64,000 bases of DNA from Colimorpha_A sp900556615 (GCA_963598415.1 CAVBUH010000007.1:62001-126000), one strand, 5' to 3'; numbered from the stretch's first letter, positions 53,556 through 62,418 are shown. A program made the numbers and translations. Notes: generated by a model from the sequence alone, not told the origin.

Positions 53556-53726
53556 AGCAATACCGCTGGGTGTATGGCTAATGCCTTTGCTGCGCAGATG
53601 CTTGCATCTATTCCGTCATACTTCACCAATTTCGTCGGCAGAGGAGCCACTCTTGTCTCCTCAATTGGTATCGCCTGACGAAAAATCTGGCGGTTCATCT
53701 GCACAGCAATCATTGTGCGATATGCC
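53556..53726 (-). mobile_element. Family 1 inverted-repeat element
   Basis: A 171-bp copy from AGCAATACCGCTGG to GTGCGATATGCC, flanked by TTAA (53552-53555) and TTTA (53727-53730). It lies 10 bp beyond the stop of the antiporter remnant. Confidence 0.78.
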
Positions 53727-53736
53727 TTTATTTCTA

Positions 53737-55129
53737 TTATTTTATTTCTCCTGCCCATTTAAAAGCAAATTTTGCTATAATAACGGCGATGATTTCGTTG
53801 ATTATGGCAGCGGCGACGATGGTTCCCGATATGATTGACGCAAGCGAGGGATCAATAGGTGTCAAGGTTGCAGAGGCGATTCCGGTAAAGACGAGTGATA
53901 CTCCCGAATGTGGCAAAAGCGTTAAGCCCAAATACTTTGTAACGGCAGGAGCCGCTTTTGTGATTTTTCCTCCTAAGAATGCGCTTCCGATCTTTCCTGC
54001 CGATCGGGAAAGGATGTAAATTGCCGTAAACAGTCCTGCACCGGCAATGAGTCGGTAATCGAGCGGCATCCCGAGATTAATGATTACAATTACAAGAGAA
54101 ATATTGAGTATGGGCGTATAAAGCTTTAGGATATCTTCAAGCTGATCCTCGCTCAGCATATTAGCGACAGTGGAGCTGAACGTCATACCGATGAGCAAAT
54201 AATTCAGACTGAAGGAATGATACAGAAGGAAATCCGTCAGCAGACCGATTCCTGTGGATATGATAAGAAAGAGTATGAGCAAAACAAAGCGCAAGCAGCG
54301 GCTTTTTACTTCTTTCATTAGGAATGAGCCGCATATTCCTGTTAATATATTCCTATCACGAACGGTAAACACACGATGCCTATAATAGACATGACAGAAG
54401 TTTGTGCCGTACTGTACACGCCGCTTACAATAGAAATTACCGTAAAGAAAACAATAATTCCGATCACATCGTCAATTGCAGCGAGCGGTATCAGCGTTTT
54501 GGTAACGGGACCTTCGGCATGATATTCGTTAACAATGGATAAAGCGGGAGCCGGAGCGGTGGCAAGAGCGATTCCCCCGAAAATAAAGGCAAGATAAACG
54601 GGAATATCGGTTACGAGGAATACAATTGAAAAAACGAGAGAGACAAATAAAAAGGTAACGATTGACTGTATAAAAGTAATACCGATAATCTGTTTTCCGG
54701 ATTTTGCGAGTTTCTTAAATACAATTTCCCGTCCGATCATGACGCCGGCAAAGCACTCTGCAAATTTAAGGTAACACCGCACAATTACCGGCTAACGCCT
54801 TGACAGCACAACTGCTTGCATATTTTCCGACATTCGTCACAAAAAATAACGCAATAGGAGCCGCTATTGCTTGTATTTTTTGTTTAGAATCCCGAAAAAT
54901 CTGACGGCGCATCTGTACTGTCATAATTGTGCGGTATTGCCTTAATAAATACTTTATAGCATAGGGAGTCTATCATATCGAAGGTAACCACTTCTACAAG
55001 ATAGGGACCGAAAACGATTCCCGTTACCAGCCATCCGAGAATAGAAGGAAGCTTTATTTTTGAAATGAGTTTTCCTGTGACGATGGCAACGCAGATGATG
55101 GCAAATATACGGAGGATGTTTGTTATCAT
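53737..55129 (-). pseudogene. Broken CPA2-type sodium/proton antiporter
   Basis: Three minus-strand segments form one cation/proton antiporter of about 440 residues. Segment 1 (55129 to about 54942) has the first helices (PSILGWLVTGIVFGP). A family 1 element (54770-54941) then interrupts it after YKVFIK. Segment 2 (54769 to about 54345) resumes with KFAECFAGVMIGREIVF and includes AAIDDVIGIIVF, the DD ion-binding motif. A one-base frameshift near 54345-54360 leads to segment 3 (ILTGICGSF to the C-terminus). With two lesions the gene is dead. It overlaps the TetR gene by four bases (ATGA), so the two formed an operon. Confidence 0.87.
54770..54941 (-). mobile_element. Family 1 element disrupting the antiporter gene
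   Basis: A 172-bp copy with ends GGTAACACCGCACAATTA and TAATTGTGCGGTATTGCC, flanked by TTAA at 54766-54769 and 54942-54945. Removing the element plus one TTAA joins the reading frame as KVFIKFAEC, which fixes both the ends and the 4-bp duplication. Confidence 0.93.
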
Positions 55130-55611
55130 ATTAACTGTACCAACCTTTCTATGACATTTTCCGGATTCATTTCAGAATCGCAAAGCTTTTCCAATGTACC
55201 GTCAATAATAATTCGAAGTGTTTCTGTGTTCTTATCGTTATCATTTATAAACGCCGAAGAAATAGTTTCCCAAAGAGCATTGTTCTGTGTTGAGGTATAG
55301 GCATGTATGATGTCATTAAGGTTATATTTATTGAATATTTCACTCCGAATCATTTTCTTTGATTCATAATATAGCCACATTAAGTCAATTTTCAGAGTAC
55401 TTTCATGTTTTTCAAGGATCATATCTGCTTTTTTCCTTGCGTCGGAATAGTATTTTTCATATATGGCTAAAGCAAGAGCTTCTTTTGTGGGGAAAAACTT
55501 ATATACCGTTTTTTTGGATATTTTAAGCTTTTCGGCTAATGTGTCAACAGAAAATTTCAAGCCCTCGTCTTGAAGGCTCTTTATGGATTCATATATTATT
55601 TTATCTTTCAT
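55126..55611 (-). CDS. TetR-family regulator
   Basis: This 161-aa protein has a TetR-type HTH (about 18-52: FSVDTLAEKLKISKKTVYKFFPTKEAL starts it) and a helical ligand domain. It is encoded directly before the antiporter remnant, overlapping by four bases, so it probably controlled that transporter. An inverted repeat at 55613-55644 just upstream is the likely operator and overlaps a TATAAT box (55648-55643), fitting autorepression. The regulator itself appears intact although its target gene is broken. Confidence 0.87.
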   Translation of the reverse strand: MKDKIIYESIKSLQDEGLKFSVDTLAEKLKISKKTVYKFFPTKEALALAIYEKYYSDARKKADMILEKHESTLKIDLMWLYYESKKMIRSEIFNKYNLNDIIHAYTSTQNNALWETISSAFINDNDKNTETLRIIIDGTLEKLCDSEMNPENVIERLVQLI

Positions 55612-55612
55612 G

Positions 55613-55644
55613 ATGGAAACAAATTATCCTTTTTTTGTTTCCAT
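55613..55644. promoter_or_regulatory. Inverted repeat, likely TetR operator
   Basis: ATGGAAACAAA (55613-55623) and TTTGTTTCCAT (55634-55644) are perfect 11-bp arms with a 10-bp spacer. They overlap the -10 box of the TetR gene and its ribosome-site region. Confidence 0.72.
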
Positions 55645-55707
55645 TATACTCCTTTTCTTCTATGAAATCATGTCATATCTGTAAATATTCTGAATTAAAA
55701 GAATTAA

Positions 55708-55879
55708 GGCAATACCGCCGGGTTTCTGATGGTACAGAAGCGCGGTCGTATTTTTCGTCAGACAATACCAATTGAGGAGGAAAGAGTACTTCTCTGCCGA
55801 CAAAATTTGTGAAGGATGACGGGGAATTGCCCCGCAGGTGCATCATCAAGGCGCAAGCCGTGAGCTCGGCGGTATTACC
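55708..55879 (+). mobile_element. Family 1 element, CCGGG-end variant
   Basis: A 172-bp copy from GGCAATACCGCCGGG to CTCGGCGGTATTACC, flanked by TTAA at 55704-55707 and 55880-55883. The terminal repeats differ from the CCGCACAAT variant after the first 12 bases. Confidence 0.85.
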
Positions 55880-55901
55880 TTAATATTAGGGAAACAAAAA
55901 A

Positions 55902-55929
55902 CCTCCGTAAACAAATGTTTATACGGAGG
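55902..55929 (-). terminator. Terminator of the esterase-acyltransferase-zinc-ribbon operon
   Basis: CCTCCGTA (55902-55909) pairs with TACGGAGG (55922-55929); on the minus strand a run of T follows. It lies 23 bp past the last stop. Confidence 0.82.
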
Positions 55930-55952
55930 ACGAAGGTAAGGAAACGGATAAC

Positions 55953-56651
55953 TCAGAAGAATAACTTTTTTTTCAGCGATTCTCTCAGTGGCTTACAGAT
56001 ACCGATGACAATCAGCGTCATACCGATTATGAACAGGGCAGATAATGGATAGAGTGACCAGATAAACATTTTAACATTTGCAAAGGTCATGCACATCAAA
56101 TATTCTGCAAGAACAGAAAGACCTCCTGTGAGGATTAATGCACCGCCATATATAAACAATTCTCCTCCCTTTGTATACCTTGTGAGGGCTACGACGGCGG
56201 TAGTTATCAGCGCGGCACCGCCGACGATCGGAAAGGCAAAGGATAAAAACCACTTTCCTCCGGTGGCATAGTTTATATAGAGCAGATACAGTCCGACGGC
56301 GGCAAAATCGATAGGTATAAAAATCACCGGATTCGGTCTTTTAAACCATATGGGAAGAACAATTAAAATGTATAAAAGCAGCAGAGCTCCCGAAGCATAA
56401 CCGGACCAGATCAGTTCTCCGTTTATCTTGAAATCACAGATAAGACAAAGCAGGAAGGGGAGAAGAAACAAAACGGTCAGAACAAACAGAATTCCGCTTT
56501 TAGAGGCATGTTCGGAGGATACTCCGGGGTAAGGCGGGTAGGGAGCGGGAGCAAGCTTTCTCGTTTCCCCCGGACAGATAACCTCCGTTCCGCAAAGCGG
56601 ACATTTTTTCTCACTGTCGGCAAGCTCCACTCCGCATTTGACACAGTACAT
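55953..56651 (-). CDS. Zinc-ribbon membrane protein (DUF6320-like)
   Basis: This 232-aa protein starts with a zinc ribbon (CVKCG, then CPLCG; residues 3-22), a proline-rich linker, and six or so membrane helices (from about residue 58). Proteins with this layout are often encoded next to an acetyltransferase-like and an alpha/beta-hydrolase gene, as here. Function unknown. The ATG at 56651 is chosen because AAGGAG lies nine bases upstream and the ribbon then starts at once; a longer frame to 56858 overlaps the previous gene. Confidence 0.8.
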   Translation of the reverse strand: MYCVKCGVELADSEKKCPLCGTEVICPGETRKLAPAPYPPYPGVSSEHASKSGILFVLTVLFLLPFLLCLICDFKINGELIWSGYASGALLLLYILIVLPIWFKRPNPVIFIPIDFAAVGLYLLYINYATGGKWFLSFAFPIVGGAALITTAVVALTRYTKGGELFIYGGALILTGGLSVLAEYLMCMTFANVKMFIWSLYPLSALFIIGMTLIVIGICKPLRESLKKKLFF

Positions 56652-56670
56652 GGATAAATGCTCCTTTCCA

Positions 56671-57969
56671 TTATATGACGCCGCGGTGTTCTTCGCGCTG
56701 GTTACTTTCGATAAGGATATGAAGTCCCTGTTTACGAAGAAAAGTGAAAAAGCGTCTTTCAAGCTCAGGTTCTTTGATATTTCTGATAAAATTGATATAC
56801 AGTTTTCCGCCGTAGGAACAGATTCCGCAGTTACAAGGAGATTTTGCTTGAACGCCAAGTACGAAATCGATTCGTTTTACAAATTTTGCAAGCTCGTCGG
56901 GAAGAGAGACAAGTCCGAGATTTGACATGCATATGCTTGATTTTTTCTCTCCCACACAGTTATATACGAGCTTCATGGCAAAATTTTTGATAAAAAGCGG
57001 CATGATCCGAAGAAACGTAGATTGCTCCGATCTTACGTTTGTCGTGAATTTTGCCGACATTTTTTTCGGATTCAGTTCAAGAGCCATACTGTGATGAATT
57101 ACACTGACCATTTCTTCAAAGGTATAGTCTCCGAGCTTAGGGTTTATGCCGGGAGTGATATAAGAAGCGAAGTTCCGCATGGTGTCACTGTCAAAAAGCT
57201 TGCGTAGATTCACCGGTATAAGGATTCGAACAGACTCTCGTTTTTTCGGGTTTTTGACCTTTTCATTTTGTATATCGTAAATCGATTTCATCATCACGGC
57301 GGCAAGGAATACCGTGAGCGTCGTTCCGTATGCTTTGGAGAGTTTGAGCGCTTCGGCAGTATCTATGATACCGGTAGTGACGTGCAGAAAGCCATCCGGC
57401 TCGCGAATGCCCGACAGCATATACGAATTATCTTCTTTACGGCTTGCTGTCACAGGAGAATCATATTTTCCGAAGCTGTCTTCAAGCTCGGACTCTGTCG
57501 CTTCCTCTCCGATATCGAGAACTCCGTTTTCGCAGGGGATATCGGCGCCGTAGCATTGTCTTGCATACTCCGCGGCAAGAGTTTTTGTGAAGACAAGTCC
57601 GCCGTTGCCGTCGGTTACGGAATGGAATATTTCTACCGATAAACGGTTTTTATGATAAAGTACCCGAAAAGCACACTTTCTTATGCTTTTAAAGGTCATT
57701 CGGTTTAAAGAGCAGCTTTCCTCGCTCATGATTTTCGGAGCCTCAGGAATTTCTTCAAGATAATACCAAAAGGCGCCGGTTCTCAGTCTCACCGCTACCG
57801 ATGGGAATCTCTTAACGGTTATATCGAGTGCTTTTTGTAAAAGCTCGGGCACAATATCGTCGGCAAAGGTTACTGAGAGTCTGAAAACATTGGTCCAATA
57901 TTTTCGCCGTGCGGCGGGGTATATTTTTGCCGCATTATCAAGCTTCATCCATCTCAGATTTTTTTTCAT
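56671..57969 (-). CDS. Condensation-domain-like acyltransferase (alcohol acetyltransferase type)
   Basis: This 432-aa protein has the acyltransferase motif H116-S-V-T-D120-G121 (the HxxxDG active site) and the two-domain length of the chloramphenicol-acetyltransferase-like superfamily, near wax-ester/alcohol acetyltransferases. A later RILIPVNLRKLFDSDTMRNF segment fits the second half. It probably moves an acyl group between CoA and an alcohol or lipid. It lies between an esterase and a membrane protein, so the three may make or modify an ester at the membrane. Substrate unknown. Confidence 0.82.
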   Translation of the reverse strand: MKKNLRWMKLDNAAKIYPAARRKYWTNVFRLSVTFADDIVPELLQKALDITVKRFPSVAVRLRTGAFWYYLEEIPEAPKIMSEESCSLNRMTFKSIRKCAFRVLYHKNRLSVEIFHSVTDGNGGLVFTKTLAAEYARQCYGADIPCENGVLDIGEEATESELEDSFGKYDSPVTASRKEDNSYMLSGIREPDGFLHVTTGIIDTAEALKLSKAYGTTLTVFLAAVMMKSIYDIQNEKVKNPKKRESVRILIPVNLRKLFDSDTMRNFASYITPGINPKLGDYTFEEMVSVIHHSMALELNPKKMSAKFTTNVRSEQSTFLRIMPLFIKNFAMKLVYNCVGEKKSSICMSNLGLVSLPDELAKFVKRIDFVLGVQAKSPCNCGICSYGGKLYINFIRNIKEPELERRFFTFLRKQGLHILIESNQREEHRGVI

Positions 57970-58078
57970 TTCCCTGCAGGGTGCTTTCGATGTCCGTTAT
58001 CGGTTTTTGCGGGAACGGAGTATCGATAGCTGATTCCTTTCTTTATTTATGGTTATGTAATTACAAGCTTTGAATTAT

Positions 58079-58246
58079 GACAATACCGCTGGATTCCGGT
58101 GGTAGAGAGTGCAGTCAAATTTTCCGTCAGACGATACCAATTGAGGAGGCAAGAACAGTTCTTCTTCCGACAAAATTTGTGAGGTATACGGGAAACGGAC
58201 AAGTAGAAGACGTAAAGGCACAAGCCGTGAACCCGGCGGAGCTGCC
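58079..58246 (+). mobile_element. Family 1 element inside the esterase-acyltransferase operon
   Basis: A 168-bp decayed copy (GACAATACCGCTGG to GGCGGAGCTGCC), flanks TTAT (58075-58078) and TAAA (58247-58250). Its last base is the final base of the esterase stop codon (TAG), so the insertion falls exactly at the 3' end of that gene and separates it from the acyltransferase by 277 bp. Confidence 0.7.
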
Positions 58247-59214
58247 TAAATTTCAGAGTTTGCCGTATCTTCCGAAAACCTCGTCGGCTCCGAACATATG
58301 CCGGCGGGTGAAGCGGTTTGAAGACATTTTTTAATGAAGCGGCAAATCTCCTCCATGTCATCATGAGTTTCGTCAAGCCCGTACACGATATAGGCATGCC
58401 ACATCTTCGGTCTTATGATATGCGTGCTTTCGCAATTTGACAATAGGAGCTTTGCGTTAAGCTCTACGGCGTCATCAAGCATTACCTCGTCTCCGCCCGA
58501 AAATATCAGAGAGGGAGGCATATCGTTAAGTTCTCCGTATACAGGGGAAATGAGGGATTCAGATCGGGAAATATCCTCCGGTACATAGCAGTCGGCAAAG
58601 TATTCAAGTCTTTCCTTTGTCATAGAAGGATCGACTTCACGTTTTTCCTCATACGACTTTCCCGACATAGTAAGATCAGTCCACGGAGAGATGGCAACGA
58701 TTCCGGCAGGAAGGGGCTTTTCCATTTTTCTCAGCTTCATACATATACTGTAGATCAGTCCGCCGCCGGCGGATTCTCCGCAGAGTATTAAATTTTGGGA
58801 AGGAATCTCCAAAGTCTCGGTAATGTACCTGTACAGAAAAAGGCAGTCACGCAGAGCCGCGGGATATTTATTTTCGGGAGCAAGACGGTAGGCAGGACAG
58901 AAAACTCGTATTCCCGTTTCGGCGGCAAGAACAGAGCCGAAACCTCTTGCATATTCAAGATTTCCCGCGACATATCCTCCGCCGTGAATATATAGGATGG
59001 CAGAATCGGAATTGGTTTGCTTTTCCGGTGTGATAAGTCCGCATTCGAAGTCGGGAAACACAATTTTTTCAAAGCGTTCCTCTTTTCGAAGAGGGAGAGA
59101 TATCAGTTCTCCGATCGCCGTCTGACCTGCGCGCGATGCGGCGAGAGAACAGCCGGTTATCACCGGCTTGAGCTTTTCAAGCTGTTTTCTTACAAAATTA
59201 ACCGTCAGTTTCAT
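58246..59214 (-). CDS. Alpha/beta-hydrolase (hormone-sensitive lipase family)
   Basis: This 322-aa esterase has the HSL-family motif HGGG (77-80, in LYIHGGGYVAGN) and nucleophile S148 in GESAGG, with a probable acid in SGGDEVMLDD and histidine in MWHAYIVYG. The ATG at 59214 follows CAGGATTAT; a longer frame opens with GTG at 59271 but that part lies in a repeat element. The 3' end is defined by the inserted family 1 element. It is the first gene of the three-gene operon with its promoter at 59405-59433. Confidence 0.88.
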   Translation of the reverse strand: MKLTVNFVRKQLEKLKPVITGCSLAASRAGQTAIGELISLPLRKEERFEKIVFPDFECGLITPEKQTNSDSAILYIHGGGYVAGNLEYARGFGSVLAAETGIRVFCPAYRLAPENKYPAALRDCLFLYRYITETLEIPSQNLILCGESAGGGLIYSICMKLRKMEKPLPAGIVAISPWTDLTMSGKSYEEKREVDPSMTKERLEYFADCYVPEDISRSESLISPVYGELNDMPPSLIFSGGDEVMLDDAVELNAKLLLSNCESTHIIRPKMWHAYIVYGLDETHDDMEEICRFIKKCLQTASPAGICSEPTRFSEDTANSEI

Positions 59215-59251
59215 TGCTTGATAATCCTGTCGTAAAAAATCGTTGGTTTGA

Positions 59252-59322
59252 GGCAAGACCGTTGGGTTCACGGCTTGCGCCTTGATGATGCATCTGTATT
59301 ATCAGAATCCGGCAGTATTGTC
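59252..59322. mobile_element. Short family 1 element in the esterase leader
   Basis: A 71-bp internally deleted copy (GGCAAGACCGTTGGG to CCGGCAGTATTGTC) is flanked by TTGA (59248-59251) and TTAA (59323-59326). It lies between the promoter and the esterase start, so it is transcribed as part of the leader. Confidence 0.65.
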
Positions 59323-59404
59323 TTAAGATTCGTTCAAATTTGTTGTTTCTCCAATTAGTAAAGATAATATTTTATCGTATTTTTATTACAAAGAGAATGA
59401 TATC

Positions 59405-59433
59405 AGTATATCAGATATTATTGCATATTTCAA
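59405..59433 (-). promoter_or_regulatory. Sigma-A promoter of the esterase operon
   Basis: On the minus strand TTGAAA (59433-59428), a 17-bp spacer and TATACT (59410-59405) lie about 190 bp before the esterase start. Confidence 0.6.
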
Positions 59434-59593
59434 GTGCAGTATGTAACTTTTTGATGATTTTCTAAGATGAGTTACCCTATGATTAAGAAGCGATACCTCA
59501 TTGATACAGGCCTTGACGGCGGAATACCGGCATTCTATCAATGAGAAACCGCTAAAACGTAAAATATTGGAGTAAAACCGATCGGATCATGAT

Positions 59594-59620
59594 AAAAAGG
59601 CGGATTTAGTCCGCCTTTTT
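59594..59620 (-). terminator. Terminator downstream of glyS
   Basis: AAAAAGGCGGA (59594-59604) pairs with TCCGCCTTTTT (59610-59620), with T-runs on both strands. It ends the minus-strand LCP-glyS transcript. Confidence 0.85.
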
Positions 59621-59704
59621 ATGGTTGCTGTATAAGCGACAGCTTCGATTTTATAAGTTTTTACAGATTCGGCGTTAATCCAAGAAGTTCATATGAAAAA
59701 ATAC

Positions 59705-61084
59705 TCAGAATTTGATTTTTTCTTCGATATATGCCTTAAGTCCGTCAATGGGGATTCTGATTTGTTCCATCGTATCTCTGTCGCGTACGGTAACGCAGCC
59801 GTCGGTTTCGCTGTCGAAATCATAGGTGATACACATCGGCGTACCGATCTCATCCTGTCTGCGGTAGCGTTTTCCGATAGAACCGGTTTCATCGTAATCA
59901 ACAGTGAAATCCTTTGAAAGTGTTTCGTATACCTTCATCGCAGAATCTCCGAGCTTCTTTGAAAGCGGAAGAACCGCTGCCTTGAAGGGAGCAAGGAAGG
60001 GATGGAGGCGGAGAACAGTTCTCACATCGTTTTTCTCAGCATCAACGATTTCTTCATCATACGCTTCGCAGAGGAAAGCGAGCGCGACACGGTCGGCGCC
60101 GAGAGATGGCTCCACAACATAAGGAATATATCTCTCGTTGGTTTCGGGATCGAAATAATCGAGGGATTTTCCGCTTGCTTCCTGATGTCTTCCGAGATCA
60201 TAGTTGGTTCTGTCGGCAATACCCCAGAGCTCGCCCCAGCCGAACGGGAAAAGATATTCAATATCGGTGGTAGCCTTTGAGTAGAAGGAAAGCTCCTCCT
60301 TTTCATGGTCGCGCAGGCGCATGTTTTCAGGCTTGATACCGAGAGAAAGCAGAAAGTTCTTGCAATAATCCTTCCAATAGTAGAACCATTCCAGATCGGT
60401 ATCAGGCTTGCAGAAAAATTCACACTCCATCTGTTCGAACTCGCGGATACGGAAAATAAAGTTTCCGGGCGTTATCTCGTTTCTGAAGGATTTTCCGATT
60501 TGACATACGCCGAAAGGAAGCTTCTTTCTGGTTGTGCGCTGAATGTTTGAGAAGTTTACAAAGATGCCCTGTGCGGTTTCGGGGCGGAGATACACCTCGT
60601 TTTTAGAGTCCTCGGTGACACCGATAAAGGTTTTGAACATAAGATTGAATTTTCTGATGTCCGTAAAGTTATGGCTTCCGCACTCGGGACATGCAATACC
60701 GTTATCCCTGATATACTGTGTCATTTGGTCAAATGTCATACCCTCGGCATGACCGCCGTTATCCTCAATCAGCTTATCTGCCCGGTGTCTTGCGTGACAG
60801 TCCTTGCAGTCCATAAGAGGATCGGAAAAGCCGCCGACATGTCCGGAGGTAACCCATGTCTGGGGATTCATGATAATGGCGGAATCAAGTCCGACGTTAT
60901 AGGGACTTTCCTGAACAAATTTTTTCCACCATGCTTTTTTTACGTTATTTTTAAACTCGACGCCGAGAGGGCCGTAGTCCCATGCATTTGAAAGTCCGCC
61001 GTATATTTCGCTTCCGGGATAAACGTAGCCGCGTCCTTTGCAAAGAGAAACGATTTGATCCATTGTTTTTTCAGAGTTGTTCAT
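59705..61084 (-). CDS. glyS: Glycyl-tRNA synthetase (single-chain class II)
   Basis: This 459-aa class II synthetase attaches glycine to tRNA-Gly. It begins MNNSEKTMDQIVSLCKGRG and shows the glycine-enzyme motifs YPGSEIYGGLSNAWDYGPLG, the class II motif 2 region (FRIREFEQMECEFF) and motif 3 (VEPSLGADRVALAFL), with a C-terminal anticodon-binding domain. A cysteine cluster (CKDCHAR, CPECGSH) may bind zinc. It follows the LCP gene by 39 bp. No T-box leader is visible because no long leader exists. Confidence 0.95.
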   Translation of the reverse strand: MNNSEKTMDQIVSLCKGRGYVYPGSEIYGGLSNAWDYGPLGVEFKNNVKKAWWKKFVQESPYNVGLDSAIIMNPQTWVTSGHVGGFSDPLMDCKDCHARHRADKLIEDNGGHAEGMTFDQMTQYIRDNGIACPECGSHNFTDIRKFNLMFKTFIGVTEDSKNEVYLRPETAQGIFVNFSNIQRTTRKKLPFGVCQIGKSFRNEITPGNFIFRIREFEQMECEFFCKPDTDLEWFYYWKDYCKNFLLSLGIKPENMRLRDHEKEELSFYSKATTDIEYLFPFGWGELWGIADRTNYDLGRHQEASGKSLDYFDPETNERYIPYVVEPSLGADRVALAFLCEAYDEEIVDAEKNDVRTVLRLHPFLAPFKAAVLPLSKKLGDSAMKVYETLSKDFTVDYDETGSIGKRYRRQDEIGTPMCITYDFDSETDGCVTVRDRDTMEQIRIPIDGLKAYIEEKIKF

Positions 61085-61123
61085 GATTTAAGCAAGTCCT
61101 TTCGATTGATTCCGAAGAATCGG

Positions 61124-62134
61124 TTATCCTATGAATTTATATTTTTTGAAGTATTCGGTGGCTTTTGATATGTTAGGGGTGAAATAAGCGCTTTCCCCGG
61201 TGCCGACCGTCGTACCCGGATATGTAAAGTCCAAAATCGACATTTTTGAATAGGAGAAAATGAGGTCGACATTATTTCCGAGATCGTTAATTGTAAAATT
61301 GGTGTCGAAATACTCGGAATATTTGGAATAAAGTACGGCGGCGTCGGAATAATTACTCTGAACGATAAGCTTTTTGAAAAGCTCTTTAAGGAATTTTACG
61401 GCGCATTGACGTCTTGAGGTATCTCCGTCGGCATAGCCGCAATAACGAAGCATATCAAGCGCCTTTTTTCCGTTAAGCTTTTGGGAGCCGCGGCGGAGGT
61501 CTATATATAAACCAAGAGATTCATCTACATAATACATATCTGTTTCTACGTAATAAGTAATGCCGCCGAGCTTATCAATCACTTCCTTAAAGTTATCTAC
61601 GGTTATTACCGCATAGTAATCGATCGGAAGTCCGGTTAGAGCCATGACTTTTTCGCAGAGAGCATCAATCCCCTTGAGAGAATAAAGATCCTGAAGCTTG
61701 CAGGGAAGACCGTCTACCGTTATTTTCGTATTGGCGGGGATTGCGCAGTAGACACATTCCCCTGTTTCTTTATTGACGCGTACAAGAATAATCGTATCTG
61801 CCTCGACAGTTCTCGGTTCTCTGGGAAATCCATTTTCTCCCGTTTCATTTCGTATCGATTCATCGTAGTCGTCAAAAAAATCGGGTTGAAAATCGGTTCC
61901 GACGAGAAGCGCAGTAAAACTGTTTCCTTTCACGTCCAGCCAATTGTCGGGATTTACAGTTTCACCGGTATTTGTTTGCGAATCAATCGGTTCTTCCGTA
62001 TCTACCGGGGTGCTATCTTTACTTTCATCGAGATCAAATGCGGCAAAAGCGAACTGTACCAGTCCGTATGCGATCAGTCCGAAAATAAGAAGAGACAGCA
62101 GAAGAGTTATTACAAAATTTCTAAGTGCGGTCAT
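61124..62134 (-). CDS. LytR-CpsA-Psr (LCP) family protein
   Basis: This 336-aa protein has an N-terminal membrane helix (about 7-30), an acidic linker and an extracellular LCP domain with LLVGTDFQ near 90, RTVEADTIILVRVN, and DLRRGSQKLNGKKALDMLRY carrying the conserved arginines that bind the polyprenyl phosphate. LCP enzymes attach teichoic acid or other glycans to peptidoglycan. AAAGG precedes the ATG. It is transcribed with glyS, an unusual pairing with no obvious functional link. Confidence 0.9.
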   Translation of the reverse strand: MTALRNFVITLLLSLLIFGLIAYGLVQFAFAAFDLDESKDSTPVDTEEPIDSQTNTGETVNPDNWLDVKGNSFTALLVGTDFQPDFFDDYDESIRNETGENGFPREPRTVEADTIILVRVNKETGECVYCAIPANTKITVDGLPCKLQDLYSLKGIDALCEKVMALTGLPIDYYAVITVDNFKEVIDKLGGITYYVETDMYYVDESLGLYIDLRRGSQKLNGKKALDMLRYCGYADGDTSRRQCAVKFLKELFKKLIVQSNYSDAAVLYSKYSEYFDTNFTINDLGNNVDLIFSYSKMSILDFTYPGTTVGTGESAYFTPNISKATEYFKKYKFIG

Positions 62135-62418
62135 TTTTATACAGCCTTTCGATATTTATGGGAAATCTGTTTCGTTCTCGGGCAATTGCGAAAGAACGTC
62201 TGCTTGGGAGCGCTTTTAATATCGGAATGTCTTTGGGAAAATATAGCTACAATAAGGGCGCCTGCGTTGTGTTTGCGGAACGGTAAGAGGTACCGTCCCT
62301 TCAACAGTCTCTAAGAGAGTGCACTCCCGCCGACGATACGGGGAAGCCGGTGATGCGGCTTGCCTTCGGGTTTTCAAAAAGACGCAAGGCTTATTTGGAG
62401 GATAAACGACGGAAGAAA
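62135..62418. other. Gap between the small ORF and the LCP gene
   Basis: No gene was recognised. A GC-rich patch at about 62325-62370 may fold, but no terminator with a T-run is clear. The promoter for the LCP gene was not found by eye. Confidence 0.3.

Noticed and set aside
59215..59271. N-terminal extension of the esterase starting with GTG at 59271
   Set aside because: The extension's first codons lie in a repeat element; ATG 59214 has AGGA at suitable spacing.
7665..59322. Possible CRISPR arrays because of many repeats
   Set aside because: Repeats are dispersed, in both orientations and tens of kilobases apart; there are no spacer-repeat arrays and no cas genes.
61085..61123. T-box leader before glyS
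   Set aside because: Only 39 bases separate glyS from the LCP gene, so there is no room for a T-box.
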